Shown: positions 9,118 to 19,316, counted from the first letter of the stretch. The stretch: DNA of 42,795 nt from Welwitschia mirabilis (GCA_051453625.1 JBOZIK010000001.1:9256858-9299652); one strand, 5' to 3'. Notes: generated from the letters alone by a model not told the origin. A program made the numbers and translations.

Positions 9118-10758
9118 CTGAAAAGAAAAATTTTAGCAGTTAGTAACTGAACATAACTTCTAAACAAGCAAGCTAGTTTCTGAAGACTTATTAAAGGCAG
9201 AGGATATTATGACCTTTGCGACTTGGCTAACTTTTGTTAATGAAGCCTAGCATTATAGACAATGCTTCATGTGAAATCTGAAGCACACTAGAAGTTTTTA
9301 GGGTGCTGCAAATAGAAAGAGCAGTGAAGAAACTCCATATCAACAAAGACAAATTCCAGTTCCAGTGAAAAAGGAACAAAGCCCAAATTTATTGCAAATG
9401 AAAATGCAGTGATGGATAACCCAAACAAAGCCACATATAGAGACTATTGATTAATCTATTTCCTTAAACTGTTCTCAAGCTTTAGGCATTATTAAAATGT
9501 ATGACAGATGACCTGTAATTTACATTTTGTCCAGACATTTTATCCAGCTAAAGCATACAATCTTTAAATAAGGTATTTTCCTTTTCTAAATAATGAAAGC
9601 TGTAAAAACAAAGAAACAACCAAGAAATCCATTGAGGGATCAATCAATAAAAATCACTGGAAGGGCAATGCCAATTGGAACCATCAGACTCGAGATGCAG
9701 ACATACCACTCCATTCTTCGAAAACAAAAACGACTTTCACAGCTTAATAGCTTTATCTTCTGTACAGAAAACTGACCACATAACCAAGATGCAGATTCTA
9801 TACTTAAAATTGTTTCCATTCAACACATCACATTCACATAAATATTGTGTACAATCTACTTATCACTGGTTTGCTGTTAGTTTCTTGAAGGGATAATGCT
9901 CAATTCAGCAGATGTTACACCTTAAGTATTTTTTACATGAGAAGAAACTTGAAGAGTTGGAAGTCATTTCACAGAACAATACAGAACATAACACACTAAA
10001 TATCATGAGATTAAAAAAGACATACATAATAATTTAGATGTATTCACTTCGTTGTGTGATGCCCAAAAAGAAGCTCTAAATACTGTTGTCCATCAACTTT
10101 TTAATCTCAAAAGCATTCCCCTTCTATGATTTGTAAGAGCCTTTTTGTTTCATAAGTAAGGATATTTTGTAAAGGCACATGTCAAACACACGTTTACCTG
10201 GTAAAACTATAAAATATCCTATCTGATGTATTATTTGTTGCATCCAAATCCACAGCACAGAGTGGCAATGGCAGATAGACTTTGGTTTTCAGTAGAAGCT
10301 TGAAACTTGAGTATCAAGATGATACAGTCTGACATTAAGCTTCCTCTTGCTCAAAGATCCCAATTCTTTCACCTCATTGCTCTCTCCTTAGTCCTGGAGA
10401 CTTTATAACTCTTTGTAGCATCAGATTTTCTTGTTGATTACATATGCTGTTCTTAACGTCTCATGGTCTTCAATGTTGCATCAAAGTTGGCACCACAATA
10501 TCTCATGGGGCACTTCTAATCACCCGATTTGGAGAATTCATAGTCCTAGAAACTGCAGCAACTAAGCCTTTCATGTGCTAGGACTCAACGTATACACTTA
10601 GGATTCCATGTTTGATAAATCTTCAAGGCTGGTCTAGGGTGGCTCATAGGCAATTGAATTCAAAACCATGCTACTTGCTCAATTTGGGGCTGAGTTACCA
10701 TGTTTTGATGCAACGACATTTCAAACAGCTTTTTTGGGGATACTAGACATTTCCCAAA
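9118..10758. other. Probable NSE4 intron sequence, no gene seen
   Basis: This follows the acceptor at 9118-9120 (TTTTCTTTTCAG on the minus strand) in the upstream direction. It is AT-rich with no convincing exon. The frames at 9593-9775 and 9675-9896 overlap each other and have no recognisable domain. If the first exon at 15440-15790 belongs to NSE4, this is the 3' part of its first intron. Confidence 0.45.
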
Positions 10759-11195
10759 TGTTATGAAAACCAACGTAGCAAACGAAATGAGCAAGCAAAA
10801 GAACAGCACACAAGATTTAACGTGGAAAACCCTAACGAAGAGAAAACCCACAAAAAGCAGGCAAAGCTCTTAATCTTCTTCAAGAAGCAAAAAAAATCTA
10901 TACAAAACAAAACCCTTAACAACCTTTAGATAGGTTTAGGATTTCAAACCAAGTCAACCTAAAAGGTTCCAGAAAGTTCCTCTTTTAGACAGTTCCTCCC
11001 CTTTCCTCTCTCTCTTTCTCTACCCCCCTCCCCCAGCCCCCACTTCTCTCCCCCCTCTTTTTCTTCTTTTTTCTTTTTTTTAAATGAATACTCAAAAGAG
11101 TCAAAACATGGTCTCCATTTACAACATTACAAAAAGAGGGGTCAATGTTAAAACATAACCTTACAATAAAAAAGACACGTTTGGCTTCACTTTTT
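10759..11195 (-). repeat. 3' LTR of element C
   Basis: The left edge is TGTTATGAAAACC at 10759 on the + strand, which is the minus-strand LTR end. Blocks shared with the fragment at 14023-14150 include ACAGCACA, AAGATTTAA and CAGAGCTCTTAATCTTCTTC-like sequence. Near 11180 it reads GTTTGGCTTCAC as in the other copies, but the CATATCAACA end is replaced. It contains a long pyrimidine tract (10992-11082), listed separately. Confidence 0.65.
11023..11055 (-). other. G-quadruplex-type motif in the element C LTR
   Basis: On the + strand there are four C runs: 11023-11028 (6), 11030-11034 (5), 11037-11041 (5) and 11050-11055 (6), with loops of 1, 2 and 8 bases. The minus strand, which is the element's sense strand, therefore has four G runs of five or six. 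This meets the usual sequence rule for a stable G-quadruplex, with i-motif potential on the other strand. It lies inside a roughly 90-bp polypyrimidine tract. Confidence 0.8.
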
Positions 11196-11449
11196 CCAAA
11201 ATTTTATTACTTGAAGACAAATTTGGCGAGTCTCCAAGAAGAGCTACTTATATAGCTCTGAGAGATGCCTACTTCCTTGCTTCCAGATCATGTCCCCAAT
11301 CCCACTCCATCACCAGTCCACAACATACATTTTGCTTTGTGCCATCAACAACTCTTGTCAGGAAATTAGCAAGATTTGCATGTGTGTAAATCTTCCAAAC
11401 ATCTAATAAGCCTTTTTTAACCTATTGCATAATAAATGACATTTAATAT
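11196..11449 (-). pseudogene. RNase H C-terminal remnant of element C
   Basis: Minus-strand reading gives the segment GLLDVWKIYTHANLANFLT at about 11359-11415, matching the end of copia RNase H and the equivalent segment in element B. A stop and a one-base frame slip occur just upstream. The reading stops abruptly at 11449 where a foreign LTR begins. The RT and the rest of RNase H are missing, or hidden in gap 11532-11631. Confidence 0.7.
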
Positions 11450-11531
11450 TGAAAAAATATTGGGAGAAACCCCTTTTATTCGATATATCAAAGTATTTAC
11501 AATACCCATTTATTTATAGGACACAGGTCCT
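11450..11531 (-). repeat. End of a foreign LTR inserted into element C pol
   Basis: The sequence starts TGAAAAAATATTGGGAG exactly where the copia RNase H frame is interrupted. On the minus strand it shows CTATAAATAAATGGG (a TATA box), then an AATAAAAGG polyadenylation-like word, then TTTTTTCA as the 3' terminus. That order is what an LTR promoter, R and short U5 should look like. The rest lies in the adjacent gap. The family is unknown. Confidence 0.5.
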
Positions 11532-11631
11532 NNNNNNNNNNNNNNNNNNNNNNNNNNNNNNNNNNNNNNNNNNNNNNNNNNNNNNNNNNNNNNNNNNNNN
11601 NNNNNNNNNNNNNNNNNNNNNNNNNNNNNNN

Positions 11632-12859
11632 TTTTTCATGTTCCACTTCTTCCTCTTCCTCTTCAAAGGAGCTACATTGAGAATCATCATCAATCATGCG
11701 ATAAGTTCTAAATTGATTTTGAATACTGCCAGGCTTCAAAGGGTGCAGGATCAGATATTTCTTCATTCTGAATCCTTTCCTAGGATATAAAATACATTAT
11801 GTCTTCATTAAAAACTACATTACATGATCTGAATACCTTCTTTTCCATAGGATGCCACAGCCTGTAACCACGATCATCACCACCGTAATCCAAAAACACA
11901 CATTTCCTAGCCCTTTTTCTAAGCTTTGAAGCACTCTATTGATAAGCATAGGCTTCACATCCAATTGTCCTAAGGTGAAAGTAAGAAACAGAACTCCCAC
12001 TCCATTGGCATTCTGGTACTTGTCCATCAATTCCATTATGTGGACACCTATTCAACAAATATGCAATGGTACTTGCAACTCCAGCCCAAAACTGTTTGGG
12101 CGAACCAGAATATATGAGAATAGCTCTCGCTCTTTCCAAAATGGTCTTGTTTTGCCTTTCAGCACCTCCATTTTATTGTGGAGTTCTAAGCACTATTCTA
12201 TGATGAATAATTCTAGCTTTCCTACAAAAATTCTCAAACTCCTTGGAAATAAACTCACCTCCATTATCTATCATCAATTTTTTAATTTTATAACCAGTTT
12301 CATTCTCAACTCTAGCCTTACAAATTCTAAATTCCTAAAAAGCTTCCTCTTTTGATTTTAAAGAGTAGAGCAGCTTTTTAGAAAAATCGTCAACAAAAGT
12401 AATGAATTATACAGCACCTCCCAAAGAGGTGTGTCCAATGGGGCCAACTAAATCAAAATAAATTAATTCTAATCTATGTTGTCTTAAACGCTTACTGTTG
12501 CTTTTAAAATTCACTCTCCTACTTTTACCAATCACACAATCTGAACAGAAATCAGAAAAAAGGGAAACTTTAGGTAATAAACCTTTAAAAATAAGCATTT
12601 GTAAACCTGTTTCACTCAAATGCCTAAGACGTTTGTGCTAAGTACTTGCTGCAACTTCTCCACTGCGCACACAAGCTAAACTAACAGGATTAACAGAACG
12701 TAAAACATACATAGTACCTTCTCCGCTTCCACAGGCAATCACTAATGTTCCTTTGCTGATTTTCCAAGAACTGCTATCAAGCGTGGTCGTAAAACCACAG
12801 TCACTAAGTTGACCAGCTGAGATCAAATTCTTTGCCAAGCCTGGAACATGTCTAACATT
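11632..12859 (-). pseudogene. Element C integrase region
   Basis: From right to left on the minus strand: the segment after protease (VPGLAKNLISAGQLSDCGF), the GAG-pre-integrase motif HKRLRHLSETGLQML with a CSDCVIGK zinc pair (12407-12660), then integrase with LIYFDLVGPIG, IDNGGEFISKEFENF and QFWAGVASTIAYLLNRCPH (11936-12620), then a linker with an acidic run EEEEEE (11497-11766). The catalytic Asp of DNGGEF is visible. Several stops and frameshifts split it. The protease and its active site fall in gap 12860-13102. Confidence 0.85.
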
Positions 12860-13102
12860 NNNNNNNNNNNNNNNNNNNNNNNNNNNNNNNNNNNNNNNNN
12901 NNNNNNNNNNNNNNNNNNNNNNNNNNNNNNNNNNNNNNNNNNNNNNNNNNNNNNNNNNNNNNNNNNNNNNNNNNNNNNNNNNNNNNNNNNNNNNNNNNNN
13001 NNNNNNNNNNNNNNNNNNNNNNNNNNNNNNNNNNNNNNNNNNNNNNNNNNNNNNNNNNNNNNNNNNNNNNNNNNNNNNNNNNNNNNNNNNNNNNNNNNNN
13101 NN

Positions 13103-13795
13103 CTATCCGACGGTGGAGTAGAACTGGAAGCATCCTTGTTCTTTCCATCCATCTTCTTACGTTTGTCTTTGAGCTTCCAACAATCTTTTATGATATGTCC
13201 TTTCTTTTTGCAGTAATGGCAGACAATGTTCCCGCCTTGGGATCTAATTGTGCTTTTGCTTCTACCATGTCCTCCCCTAGATTACAAACGTCCTCTATGA
13301 ATTGCCAAAGCCTCTTCTTGTTTCTCATTGCTAGATGAACTAAATGCATTCTGCTTTTCTATATTCGATAACATTGCCATAATTTCTTCAAGTGTCAAAC
13401 TATTCTTACCAACAGACGTTAGAATCAGAGTTACAATAATCGACCAGCTCTGAGGCAATCAAATCAGAATAGCAACAACGTGTATCTCCTCCGTAAATGT
13501 AATCCCAAGATCATCGATTTGCGAAAAATGTTTTGCATCTCATTCAAATGACTCAAAAATTTTGTTCTTTCCTTCATCTTTGTAATAAAAGCTTGGCTAA
13601 CGACCACATACCTATTTATCATAGAAGGCTAGTCATACCAATCTTTCAACTTTTGCCAGACTTCCTGCGCAAGTAAAACTCTTAAATGAGCCTTCAAAAT
13701 GCTATTGTAGAGACAGGGGCGAATGAAAGACAAGGCATTGGAATTTATTTCGTCCCATTTGGCATCTGGCATGAAAGCCAACCAAGCAGTATTGG
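13103..13795 (-). pseudogene. Element C gag
   Basis: Minus-strand Gag shows AFMPDAKWDEINSNALSFI at its start (about 13725-13785), AQEVWQKLKDWYD near 13630-13675, and a zinc knuckle CHYCKKKGHIIKDCW at 13178-13221 with intact CX2CX4HX4C spacing. This is the UBN2-type copia gag. Internal stops and a frameshift around 13430-13620 make it non-functional. The reading frame runs directly into the LTR remnant at about 13796, so the leader and tRNA primer site are missing, as in element B. Confidence 0.8.
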
Positions 13796-14022
13796 GCTCT
13801 GTTTACGTGGTTCGGGCTCTTTTTACCCTACGTCCACGAAAAGCAATGCAGAGCTCTATTGATTGATTAGGAGCAAATATGTCCAGATACAACAACAACC
13901 CTCTAACAGGTTTATATAGCCTTAGGGTTACAAGTCAATCCCCTTTTACAACTTTAAAGAGGGGTCAATGTTAAAACATAACATTACGACATAAATAATA
14001 TATTTGGCTTCACATATCAACA
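13796..14022 (-). repeat. 5' LTR remnant of element C with TATA box
   Basis: It starts TGTTGATATGTGAAGCC at 14022 on the minus strand, identical to the element B LTR start. GGCTATATAAACC at 13911-13923 is a good TATA box. Similarity ends near 13800 (TTTACGTGG), so the LTR 3' end is lost. It lies in the likely NSE4 intron on the same strand, so its promoter would point toward the gene's coding exons. Confidence 0.75.
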
Positions 14023-14150
14023 GTAAGCGAAAGCAGTAATCATAAGAACAGCACATAAGATTTAACATGGAAAACCCTATCGCAAGGAAAAACGATGGAA
14101 AGTAGGCAGAGCTCTTAATCTTCTTCAAGCACCAAAAGAAATATGAACCT
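14023..14150 (-). repeat. Additional LTR 3'-end fragment of the element C family
   Basis: Starting immediately after the element C LTR edge, the sequence aligns with 10770-10900: GAACAGCACA, AAGATTTAACATGGAAAACCC and CAGAGCTCTTAATCTTCTTC-type blocks. It lacks the terminal TGTTATGAAAACC. It may be a remnant of an older LTR of the same family into which C inserted, or a piece moved by recombination. Confidence 0.6.
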
Positions 14151-15300
14151 TAGATCATTAACCTAATAGCTGATGAAACATGAAACTGTTTGTTTGTCAT
14201 TATTGTGTCACTCGCATTTAATAACAGTTGATTGTTGTAATGTTGTCATGTGTTTTTGCATCACAAGAATTGGTTCATGGAAAACAAACAACCACTTAAA
14301 GTTCAATCCTCGTAAGAATGAATAAATGCTTAATCACATTAGCTTTCACCCTTTAGTCATGCTATGAATTCGACATTTGGGTTCTGGTCCTGAATCCATA
14401 CAATATTTCATCACTAAGACCCTCTTGAAATGCAAACAATTAAAGGAATGGACGGAGCTGCAAACACTCTTCGAGATGTTATCGTTCAAGAAAGTTCTAG
14501 TTTGGTGTGCTGCATATAACTGAAGTTTTAGCCTGTGCGTTACCAGTTTCGAAGATGCCAAATCATGCAAGAACATAACACAAAAAGCATGCTGATCAAT
14601 CAAAGTCTACAAACTTCTATGAAAAAAAAAAATACAAATCGTGTGAATTATTTCTGTAAGAGACAATAACCATCCCTTCATAATATCTTTAACGATGTAT
14701 GTTTACGTGGGAGCATACCAAGGACTGATAACCGCTTTCCTCCTTGTTCATGTTCACAGATCAAATCAATTCGCCAAACTCATTCCAATACAAGACAGAA
14801 AGCACAGCTCTGCCACACGCAAAAAAACATAAAAACATACTGAATGATTAGAAACTTTTAGTTTATCATTGATTGAAGGGTAACTTCAAATCATGACTCA
14901 GAGCTCCAACTGGAACGGAAAAATCAAGACCAAAAAAAATCTCATGAAGCGTCAAATAAACCAAATCCAAACGCTCGCTTTGACAAAATCGATGAAAACA
15001 TGATTAAAGTCATGCAGACTAACTAGGAGGATAAAAACCGCTTTATTGCATCCAGACACAAGAAAACAGTAACAAAGATCTTTCTTGACGAGCTTCACGT
15101 CTTCAAACTTAATGCAGCTACGCATCCTCAGACTAGCTAAGCTAAATTCATGTTGCTTAAAGAAAGAAATAAAAAGGCGCATAATCAAGAGAGACAGATA
15201 TTTTCGACTTTCGTGTGCATCAATACAAATTTCGAGTTCCTCAGAACACTGGAAAATTGTCGAATTGACCCAAATATCAACAGAAACGTAGGACTTCTGA
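14151..15300. other. Probable NSE4 intron 1 (5' part), no gene seen
   Basis: The frames here (for example 14346-14603 and 14952-15188, minus) have no recognisable domain. Base composition rises in GC toward 15300. I see no transposon motif. Confidence 0.4.
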
Positions 15301-15439
15301 ACGCCTTCACTACCTATTCTTGAACAAACATAACAAAACGGCCGGATAAGTCAGTGGGGGCATCCAAGGAATCTCGGTGAGAACCATGATGATTGAAAAA
15401 CACAAGAATTTGCAATAGAAGAAACGCGCGGAAGCATAC

Positions 15440-15790
15440 CTGGAGTGCCTGCAGCATAGCAGGGTAGAGAATTCAGAAACAAAAACGAATTTCGGCGAAT
15501 GAACGCAGTCTCTTGAATTAAAAGCGGGAAGAGCGAACAATAAACAAGTAGCAGAAGGCCGCGACAACGAACGACAAGGAAAGAACAAAGGGGAAGAGCT
15601 GTGTCGTTTTTCGTTGGAATTAGAATTGGATTTTAAAGATGGCAACACCGAAGGTTGCAGCAGAGCGGGAAAAAAAAAAGAAGAATTGCAATTGCTTGCT
15701 GCAGCGAAATCGGTGTAGCGTATTTCTTTATTTCTGAGACAGCAAAGCCTGGAGTTTGGGTTTGGGTTATTACCCAGCTTATTTAATGGT
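15440..15790 (-). promoter_or_regulatory. Probable promoter and untranslated first exon of the NSE4-like gene
   Basis: This is the most GC-balanced, low-repeat stretch nearby. On the minus strand a TTAAATAA box lies at about 15780-15788, followed by pyrimidine- and Ser-codon-rich sequence typical of a plant 5' UTR, ending in CACTCCAG|GTATGC with the donor GT at 15439-15438. A 221-codon frame (15310-15975) spans it, but its composition is UTR-like and it has no domain. The next good minus-strand acceptor leading to a start codon is at 9118, giving a 6.3-kb first intron that holds element C. The link to NSE4 is inference; a promoter for another transcript is possible. Confidence 0.4.
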
Positions 15791-16103
15791 GCGATTATCT
15801 GTTTCGTGGTATCTGCTTTTCTCTCTCCTTCCTTATCTGAGCTTCGCTTGATTTGCAGAATTCTTTTTACCAAAGGAATAAACGCTGCCGGCAAGCCAAT
15901 GCACGCCGAAAGCTTTTCGCTGTCCCGTGGTCGCTGGTTGCTTTCTCCAAAGAGATGGGAACATATGACGTACATGAAACTATTTTAGGCTTTCAGGTTA
16001 AGCTTCCTTGAGGCTACGTGAAACCGGTTTGAGGCTTACCTTATGTCATGTCTACGTGAAATGGGTTGTTAAAGTGGAGAATTAACACTTTGTCACCGTT
16101 CCT
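15791..16103. other. Intergenic spacer with short direct repeats
   Basis: No gene seen. CTACGTGAAACCGGTTTGAG at 16013-16032 and TCTACGTGAAATGGGTTG at 16051-16068 are repeated again in altered form at 16217-16244, beyond the SINE. Confidence 0.4.
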
Positions 16104-16217
16104 CTTTTTTTTCAATTTTTTCTTGGCACTCCGCAGCCTACGCGCCCAACATGGGAATCGAACTTCGAACTTGTTGCCTCACAGGCCTATATCTTTACCA
16201 CTGGACCAAAGGCCCAT
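16104..16217 (-). mobile_element. tRNA-derived SINE
   Basis: On the minus strand a tRNA-like head begins near 16217. It has a perfect pol III A box (TGGTCCAGTGG, 16198-16208) and B box (GTTCGATTCC, 16154-16163) at tRNA-like spacing. A GCC/GGC stem with loop CTGTGAG resembles an anticodon arm with GTG. The body ends in an A-rich tail (T8 at 16104-16111 on the + strand, with another T run at 16116-16121). Acceptor-stem pairing is poor, so a functional tRNA is unlikely. No clear target-site duplication is seen. Confidence 0.6.
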
Positions 16218-16747
16218 AGACGTGAAATAGGTTTGAGGTTTACCATTTCTAACTTTTATATGAAATTAGATATTTAAAGGTTTGAATCTGTAACTTTTTA
16301 AATAGAGAACAAGTATCTATGAGTTAAATTACAATCCTATTAACTTGACTTATTTTGTAAATAAAGTTTTGTGGCTTTTCACTTCGCTTAGTAAGGTCAC
16401 AAGTATTGTATTAAACATAAAAGCCTGTCTAATTGTGAAAGTAGAATAATTCAAATAGGTTAATGGTAATGATAAAACTTAATGAAACATAAAAGACCTA
16501 ACCTTAAAAGGATTATCAAAATCAAAATATTTAGTAACTCTATATTTCCCTAATAGTATAACCACTATGAGTACTCAAAAGGATAAATTAATTACACCTA
16601 AGGCTTCATAGTCTACTGTTAACACATAAGAATTGACATCACGATTAATTTAAATGAACAATTAACCTCATTAGAAGACACTAATATAATTGATTTCATC
16701 ATAAACACATATCTTCTATTGATTTTCACATTAATTATGCACTTAAC
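16218..16747. other. AT-rich intergenic sequence, no gene seen
   Basis: No frame of note and no transposon motif. The 3' boundary is the start of the next LTR. Confidence 0.4.
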
Positions 16748-17101
16748 TGTCATATTATGTAGTCTAATGTGACCATTATTATGTCGTATATAATGTTTTT
16801 CATGTATGCCTTAGTGTCTATTAGTTAGTTCCTTTTTTTTCCTTTTTTCTTTTTTTGTTGTTGTTGTTGTTGTTGTTTCAACATAAATTTTAGGAAGTCA
16901 TGTTTTTTAAGAAAAAGAAAAGGGATTTATCCCACATTGGTGAGGTGGAATGCCATCCACTTCAATTATAAAAGCATGTAAATAGGCACAAATTGTGTGG
17001 TAGTTGAATACCTCTTGAAGAGAAGAATAAAATTCTACCAAATTGAAGACTCATTCTTAGTTGCTTCATTTTGCTACATTTGTGCTTGATGCTTGATTCA
17101 A
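16748..17101 (+). repeat. 5' LTR (partial) of copia element H
   Basis: It starts TGTCATATTATG and aligns with 18239-18572 over its whole visible length, including TTTTAGGAAGT, TTATCCCACATT, ACTTCAATTATAAAA (a TATA box near 16965), GAATAAAATTCTA (a polyadenylation-type word) and TGCTTGATGCTTGATTCA. A (TTG)n run at 16857-16877 is unique to this copy. It runs into gap 17102-17201. Confidence 0.8.
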
Positions 17102-17201
17102 NNNNNNNNNNNNNNNNNNNNNNNNNNNNNNNNNNNNNNNNNNNNNNNNNNNNNNNNNNNNNNNNNNNNNNNNNNNNNNNNNNNNNNNNNNNNNNNNNNN
17201 N

Positions 17202-18225
17202 TGCATTTCATAATCCAAATTATATTTCAAACATGAAAATGATGATTTCATTGTAATTTCTCTTTACATTAATGATATTGTATTCTTTGCATCTTTTTAA
17301 AAGTTGATTGATGAATTCAAAAAAGATATTACATCTAAATTTGAGATGAAAGATTTAGGTATTTTAAAGTATTTTCTTGGCCTTCAAGTTAACCAAGGTG
17401 AAGATTATATGTGCATACATTAAAGCAAGCTTGCACAAACCATCATGAATAAGTATAGCCTTCATGATGCAAAGGTAACATCAATACCTTTACCTTATAA
17501 TTTGAAACCTAACAAAAGGAATAGCTCAAAAAGAATTGATGCATCAATATGTAGAAGTATGATTGACTCCCTTAGGTTTCTTTTTCATAGTAGATGAGAT
17601 ATTAAATTTGCATATTCATTTATGAGTAGATTTATGGCTGAAACAAGAGAAAATTATTTGATTGCATTAAAATTCTTAGGTATGTGTTGTAAACTTTGAA
17701 TTATGGCTTAAAATTTGAAAAAGAAGATAGAAAATTACATTGTTTTTTCTATAATGATTCTGATGGAATTCTATATGATATAAACTTCACTTTAGGTGTC
17801 ATAATTATTCATGAAAATAATTTAAGTTATTAGAAAAGTAAGAAACAAACCTTAGTTTTTATTATCATTGATTAAGCTGAATATATTTCTATGACTGATG
17901 CTTTGCAATATTTATCATGGATTTTAAAATTATTTGAATGACTACAAATTAATATGAAGACACCAATCTATGTGTTTATTGATAACATGCCAGCCATTTC
18001 ACTTTCTCAAGAACGTACCCTTTACAAGAAGTCAAATCACATTGAAAAAAATACTAGTTTATCAAAGACAGAGTCAAGAAAGAAGTTGTAAGGCCTGTGT
18101 ACATCTCAAATTAAGAACAATGGATGGATCTCATAACTAAGAAGCTACCTCCATTTAAGATGAATAATCAACTTTCAAAGGTGAACATAATTCAAGTTGA
18201 AGATGCTAATTTTGATCACATCATT
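17202..18225 (+). pseudogene. Element H reverse transcriptase / RNase H remnant
   Basis: The + strand reads SLYINDIVFF (17259-17288), where the usual YVDD is YIND at 17265-17276, so one catalytic Asp is lost. It is followed by MKDLGILKYFLGLQV (17346-17390) and RNase H with AEYISMTDALQYLSWI (17879-17926) and KKSNHIEKN near 18030. These are Ty1/copia RT-RH motifs in the correct order. Stops are frequent, as are G-to-A and C-to-T type changes. Gag to IN and the RT N-terminus are absent or hidden in gap 17102-17201. Confidence 0.85.
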
Positions 18226-18238
18226 CCAAAGGAGGGAT
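18226..18238 (+). other. Polypurine tract of element H
   Basis: CCAAAGGAGGGATT directly precedes the next LTR and follows the RNase H tail, the expected plus-strand primer position. Confidence 0.7.
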
Positions 18239-19301
18239 TCTTATATTATGTGATCTAATGTAACCATCATAATGTTGTACATAATTGTTTTCATGTGTGC
18301 TTTAGTGTTAATTAGTTAGATAATATATTTTTGATGTTATGTCAACATAGGTTTTAGGAAGTTATGTTTTTTTAAAAAAAAATAAAAGGGAGTTATCCCA
18401 CATTAGTAAGGAGAAATGAAGTGCTATTCACTTCAATTATAAAAACATTTAAATATGAACAAATTAGGAAGCTTTATACCTCTTGAAGAGATGAATAAAA
18501 TTCTATCAAATTAAAGACTCATTCTTAGTTGCTTTATTTTTGCTACTTTTGTGCTTGATGCTTGATTCAATGTTTTAAAAATTGATAAATGCTCCATTTC
18601 TACTTTAATAAGTTTTAACAACAATAGATGTTTTAGTAGCTTAAGTGAATGAAGCTTGATCATGTTTAATTCTTTAACTACAGGTTTATTTAATACTTAA
18701 ATACATTGAGATTTGCTAAAGATCAAGTTATTTAAATTGAAATAAGAAAGATTAAAAATCATAATTATGAAATTTAGTGAAAGATTAATAATCTTTAAAT
18801 ATTTTCCAAAATATTTAATAATTTGAAGAGTTTTTTTTATTATTTTGTAAAAAGAAGAAACAAATTTTGTTTTTGATGAAATATTAATGTTTTTGAGGCT
18901 TTAAATTCAATTTTTAAGTGTTATATTTGTCCTACACATGTTTGTAGATGAGTTAGCCTTCAAGTTTTATTATTAGAACTTTTTGGATGATATTTCAAAA
19001 CTACCTTGCAAGATAGACATATTGCAATTCCTAGATGTCTATAATTCATGAAAGAGATGTATTCAATATTAAAGACATCTTCACAGAATTTAGTTTTTCT
19101 AGTTATTAAAAGGATAGATGTCTTCATAGAACCGAAATTTACTTACAGAACTTTCAGGAAAAACATCTGACACATCAAAGATGTCTACTGTGAATTATCT
19201 AAACTCAGGAAAGAAGTCTCACAACTTAAAGACATCTGTGCTTCTCTAGGACATCTTCAAATTAGCCAAAGTTAACCAGGCTCACCAAGCTTCTACGAAC
19301 A
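18239..19301 (+). repeat. LTR shared by copia bodies H and G
   Basis: The left part (18239-18572) matches the LTR at 16748. It starts TCTTATATTATG, where TC looks like a mutated TG. A TATA box (ATTATAAAAAC) is near 18437 and GAATAAAATTC near 18494. The right edge is set at ACGAACA (19301), because a perfect tRNA primer site begins three bases later; this gives 1063 bp with TGTT/AACA-type ends. It would serve as the 3' LTR of H and the 5' LTR of G. The alternative is a shorter H LTR ending near 18620 followed by a separate G LTR. The 3' part carries a GATGTC/GACATC cluster. Confidence 0.55.
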
Positions 19302-19304
19302 AAG

Positions 19305-19316
19305 TGGTATCAGAGC
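19305..19316 (+). other. Primer binding site of element G
   Basis: TGGTATCAGAGC exactly matches the complement of the initiator Met-tRNA 3' end, the usual copia primer site. It fixes the LTR/internal boundary just upstream. Confidence 0.9.

Larger units (their letters stand above)
10759..14022 (-). mobile_element. Degenerate Ty1/copia element C
   Basis: The minus-strand order is 5' LTR (13796-14022), gag with zinc knuckle, a gap hiding the protease, GAG-pre-integrase and integrase, a second gap next to an inserted foreign LTR where RT should be, an RNase H tail, and a 3' LTR (10759 to about 11195). LTR ends are TGTTGATATG and CATAACA. The family is related to element B: both LTR sets share TTTGGCTTCAC and CAGAGCTCT segments. 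It sits between the probable first exon and exon 2 of the NSE4-like gene, on the same strand. Flanks CCAAA and GTAAG do not match as a target duplication. Confidence 0.8.

Noticed and set aside
15310-15975. A 221-codon minus-strand open frame as a novel gene
   Set aside because: It spans a likely promoter and 5' UTR, has low-complexity Ser/Asn-rich composition, no domain, and contains an apparent splice donor. Long frames in GC-balanced UTRs arise by chance.
16142-16217. A functional tRNA-His gene
   Set aside because: An anticodon-like GTG loop and both pol III boxes are present, but acceptor and T-stem pairing are poor and an A-rich tail follows, fitting a SINE better.
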